NCBI RefSeq assembly: GCF_014193895.1
Contig: NZ_BLZR01000001.1
Coordinates: 930,001 to 994,000 of the forward strand
Direction of reading: 5' to 3'
DNA from: Clostridium fungisolvens
GTDB taxonomy: Bacteria; Bacillota; Clostridia; Clostridiales; Clostridiaceae
Length of the DNA stretch: 64,000 bases
A program made the translations under genes and the position numbers. Positions 61,916 to 64,000 of the stretch are shown one piece after another (within the stretch, counting starts at the first letter, position 1; every line of letters begins with the position of its first letter). The notes below the pieces were generated by a model. That model searched no databases and was not told the DNA's origin. It saw only the letters and a program-made list of their open reading frames with translations.

Positions 61916-63139
61916 GTGCTAGATTTGCGCAATATGTTTAGATCAACCTTTACGCCAGATTCGGATGAAACTATTTTTCCAAAGACCCCCATAGTAGTGG
62001 GGATTATTTTAATTTATCTGGCTACAATTTTTGTTCCAAACTCACATAATTTACAGTTGAATGAAGTTGTAGGAATTACTATAGTAATGATGATTCAGTT
62101 GTGTGTATTTTGGTTTTCCAGTAACATATTTAAAAATAAATATTGGCTTTACTTTGTTATACAAGGGATAATAACTTTTGATTATGCGGTTATAGCACCT
62201 GAAGCTTATAAAACTATAGTTCTAGGACTAACGCCACTTTTCATTATTCAAAGTATGATAGTTTATACCAATGCCATAAAAGTGGTTGGTATAGCTATTT
62301 CTTTTTATAGTATATTTGGCTGTACAATTATAATAATCAGTGGAATTAGGGAGTTAATTCAATCTTTTCCCTTACTTATCATAATAACAATAGCTATGCG
62401 TGCATATGCGATTATCTTTTTTAATCAAGTAAAATTAAGAATCCAAAGTCAGAAAGTGTCACAAGAGTTAGCATTGGCCTATGAGAAAGTGGAGGAGTTA
62501 ACCTTAATTAATGAGAGGCAGAGGGTTGCTAGAGATTTACATGATACATTATCTCAAGGTATTGCAGGAACTATAATGCAATTGGATGCAGTAAATGCTA
62601 ATTTAAATAACAATAACGTAAAACGTGCTCAAGAAATAGTTCAAAAAGCAATGGAACATGCCAGAAAAACCTTGGCAGATTCAAGACTTGTTATTGATGA
62701 CTTGAGATCTCAAACTAATAAGAAAATTGATCTTAGAGAAGCATTAGAAAAAGAAATTTCTAGTTTTAAGGGCGTGTCAAGTACTTCAATAACATCAAAC
62801 TTTATATTGAGTGATGATATACCTGAAAATATTTCAAAACATATTTTATATATTGTAAGAGAAGGGTTAAATAATATTGCTAGGCATGCAAAGGCTGAAA
62901 ATGCTGTAATTGATTTAAGAGAAAATGAACATCAAATAAACATAAGCATAAGTGATGATGGAATAGGTTTCGAAGTTAAGCTTTTAGATAGGCTGTTTGG
63001 GCATTATGGAATAATAGGAATGAATGAGCGTGTAAAAGCAATTAAGGGAAAGATTAAAATAAAGAGTAGAAGAAAAGCTGGCACAAATTTAAGCATCATT
63101 ATACCAATTGAGAAAGGAATTGCTGATGAATATGAATAA
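61916..63139 (+). CDS. NarL-type sensor histidine kinase
   Basis: 407 aa. Five or six N-terminal hydrophobic segments (about 22-185) with almost no extracytoplasmic domain, suggesting intramembrane sensing as in LiaS/DesK-like kinases. HisKA_3 motif RQRVARDLHDTLSQGIAG with phosphoacceptor H209. ATPase boxes: NNIARHAKAENA, DDGIGFE, GIIGMNERV. GTG start at 61916 with AAAAAGG just upstream; ATG 61934 is an alternative. It overlaps the response regulator gene. Confidence 0.93.
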   Translation: MLDLRNMFRSTFTPDSDETIFPKTPIVVGIILIYLATIFVPNSHNLQLNEVVGITIVMMIQLCVFWFSSNIFKNKYWLYFVIQGIITFDYAVIAPEAYKTIVLGLTPLFIIQSMIVYTNAIKVVGIAISFYSIFGCTIIIISGIRELIQSFPLLIIITIAMRAYAIIFFNQVKLRIQSQKVSQELALAYEKVEELTLINERQRVARDLHDTLSQGIAGTIMQLDAVNANLNNNNVKRAQEIVQKAMEHARKTLADSRLVIDDLRSQTNKKIDLREALEKEISSFKGVSSTSITSNFILSDDIPENISKHILYIVREGLNNIARHAKAENAVIDLRENEHQINISISDDGIGFEVKLLDRLFGHYGIIGMNERVKAIKGKIKIKSRRKAGTNLSIIIPIEKGIADEYE

Positions 63140-63779
63140 GAGAAGGATATTGGTAGTAGATGATCATTTGATAGTAAGAGAAGGGCTAAAGCTTATTTTT
63201 GAAACAGAAGAAAACTACGAAGTTGTTGGAGAAGCTGAAAATGGAGACAAAGCATTGATACTAATTGAGGAGTTAAAACCTGATGTAGTTTTAATGGATT
63301 TGAATATGCCCAAAAGAAGTGGGCTGGAAGCTATAAGAATATTAAAGGAAAAAAACAATCCTGTACCTATAATTATTCTAACAACTTTTAATGATGATAA
63401 ATTAATCAGAGATGGGCTTTTCTTAGGTGCAAAAGGTTATTTGTTAAAGGATAGCACTCGTGAAGAGCTTATTAGAACAGTTGAATCTGCAATAAGAGGA
63501 GAAATATTGCTTCAACCGGAAATTAGTAAGAGCGTTTTCGGTACAAAAATTGAAACTGAGCAAAAAAATAGTACTATTAATAACCCAATAACAGAAAGAG
63601 AAATGTTTGTTTTAAGATCTGTTGCAAGAGGATGCACTAGTAAAGAAATAGCCTTTGATATGGGGATATCAGAAAGAACAGTTAAAGCTCATTTAACGAG
63701 TATTTACAGTAAGCTAAATGTTGAGTCCAGATCAGAAGCTGTTGCAGTTGCTATAGAAAATGGAATTATCAGAATGTAA
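63126..63779 (+). CDS. NarL/FixJ-type response regulator
   Basis: 217 aa. Receiver domain with DD pair (ILVVDDHLIVREGL), phosphoacceptor D58 in VVLMDLNMP, and conserved Lys in AKGYLLKDS. C-terminal LuxR-type HTH (ITEREMFVLRSVARGCTSKE, then IAFDMGISERTVKAHLTSIY). ATG 63126 is chosen with AAAGGAA 7 bases upstream; it overlaps the kinase gene by 14 bases. It is the natural candidate to bind the repeated promoter element found at 60703, 60725, 61831, 63888 and 63910. Confidence 0.94.
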   Translation: MNMNKRRILVVDDHLIVREGLKLIFETEENYEVVGEAENGDKALILIEELKPDVVLMDLNMPKRSGLEAIRILKEKNNPVPIIILTTFNDDKLIRDGLFLGAKGYLLKDSTREELIRTVESAIRGEILLQPEISKSVFGTKIETEQKNSTINNPITEREMFVLRSVARGCTSKEIAFDMGISERTVKAHLTSIYSKLNVESRSEAVAVAIENGIIRM

Positions 63780-63800
63780 AAATAAAATTAATAACTAATA

Positions 63801-63850
63801 AAAGTCCTATAAGATTACGTAGCAAGCTCCGTAATTTTATGGGCTTTTTT
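63801..63850 (+). terminator. Rho-independent terminator
   Basis: An imperfect stem from AAAGTCCTATAA (63801) to TTATGGGCTTT (63837-63847) also pairs ATTACG with CGTAAT, followed by TTTTTT. Confidence 0.75.
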
Positions 63851-63887
63851 ACTATATGAATTACGTTAATGAAATATATCTTTCCTA

Positions 63888-63947
63888 AAAGTACAATATA
63901 TTTTGCCCTAAGGTACAATAGTTCAGCCTTATAAATTGATATAAGAT
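63888..63947 (+). promoter_or_regulatory. Two-component-type promoter, site 3 (gene beyond window)
   Basis: AAAGTACA (63888-63895) and AAGGTACA (63910-63917), 22 bp apart, then -35 TAGTTC (63919-63924), 17-bp spacer, -10 TAAGAT (63942-63947). Same architecture as site 1. It should drive a gene starting after base 64000. Confidence 0.65.
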
Positions 63948-64000
63948 AAATTTATAAAATGGATACATAAAGTAATCTAATGGGTAGAGAAAAATAATTA

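Noticed and set aside
1..64000. tRNA, rRNA, T-box or common riboswitch
   Set aside because: No cloverleaf with TTCGANTC-type loops, no T-box TGGNACCGCG motif and no familiar riboswitch core was seen by eye; a covariance-model scan would be decisive.

Overview
The window is AT-rich (judged by eye), has Gram-positive style AGGAGG ribosome binding sites with frequent GTG/TTG starts, and carries GPH sugar symporters, PadR/AraC/BglG regulators and many glycosidases. This points to a saccharolytic Bacillota, most likely Clostridium in the broad sense. I cannot name the species. No tRNA, rRNA, CRISPR array, intact transposase or prophage module was seen.

Layout. (1) 1-8917: three GH78 alpha-L-rhamnosidases (the first cut by the window edge) and an HSL-type esterase, with a decayed GH1 beta-glucosidase between the first two. 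(2) 9070-20022: AraC (minus strand), TetR, a long NAD epimerase carrying a C-terminal treble-clef-like Cys/His domain, a GH3 beta-glucosidase, a second NAD epimerase, a GPH symporter and a BglG/LicR-type regulator. (3) 20342-23261: two Gfo/Idh/MocA dehydrogenases around a variant RpiA, then a GH51 relic. (4) 23621-37952: an AraC regulator fused to a GH39-like domain, a GPH symporter, a Gfo/Idh dehydrogenase, a ROK kinase, a soluble MCP-like protein, and an operon of sugar isomerase/epimerase, Gfo/Idh dehydrogenase, isomerase/epimerase, DUF6379-like protein and flavoprotein. The last operon has the gene content of C-glycoside deglycosidase systems (DgpA plus DgpB/C, CarBC). HAD and PHP phosphatases follow. 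(5) 38461-43167: ChbG-type deacetylase, HAD phosphatase, secreted esterase, AraC regulator. (6) 43175-50338: small membrane proteins and two PadR modules (PadR-HAAS and PadR-DUF2812-zinc ribbon), MerR plus HAD, and pyrrolidone-carboxylate peptidase. (7) 50563-54925: membrane-anchored GH13 amylase, AraC, GH27 alpha-galactosidase. (8) 55268-59457: Fur-box-controlled ferric-siderophore ABC transporter. (9) 59701-63779: LytTR-DUF3021 pair, SDR, and a NarL-type two-component system.

How it fits together. Regions 1-4 read as an island for plant glycosides: rhamnosidases, GH3 and esterase trim O-linked sugars and acyl groups, GPH symporters import, and oxidoreductase/isomerase sets handle sugars (or C-glycosides) by oxidation and elimination. 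Near-identical cre-like operators precede the symporter, the dehydrogenase and the deglycosidase-like operon, so these are probably co-regulated. The reactions are inferred from families.

Non-coding highlights. A 95-bp foldback repeat occurs seven times, always in the same orientation, with compensatory stem changes. A second foldback family occurs three times. Three promoters around the two-component system share an activator-like element upstream of 17-bp-spaced -35/-10 boxes, two of them with a second copy exactly 22 bp upstream. Both PadR operons have dyad operators in the promoter spacer, and a MerR gene has a 19-bp-spacer promoter.
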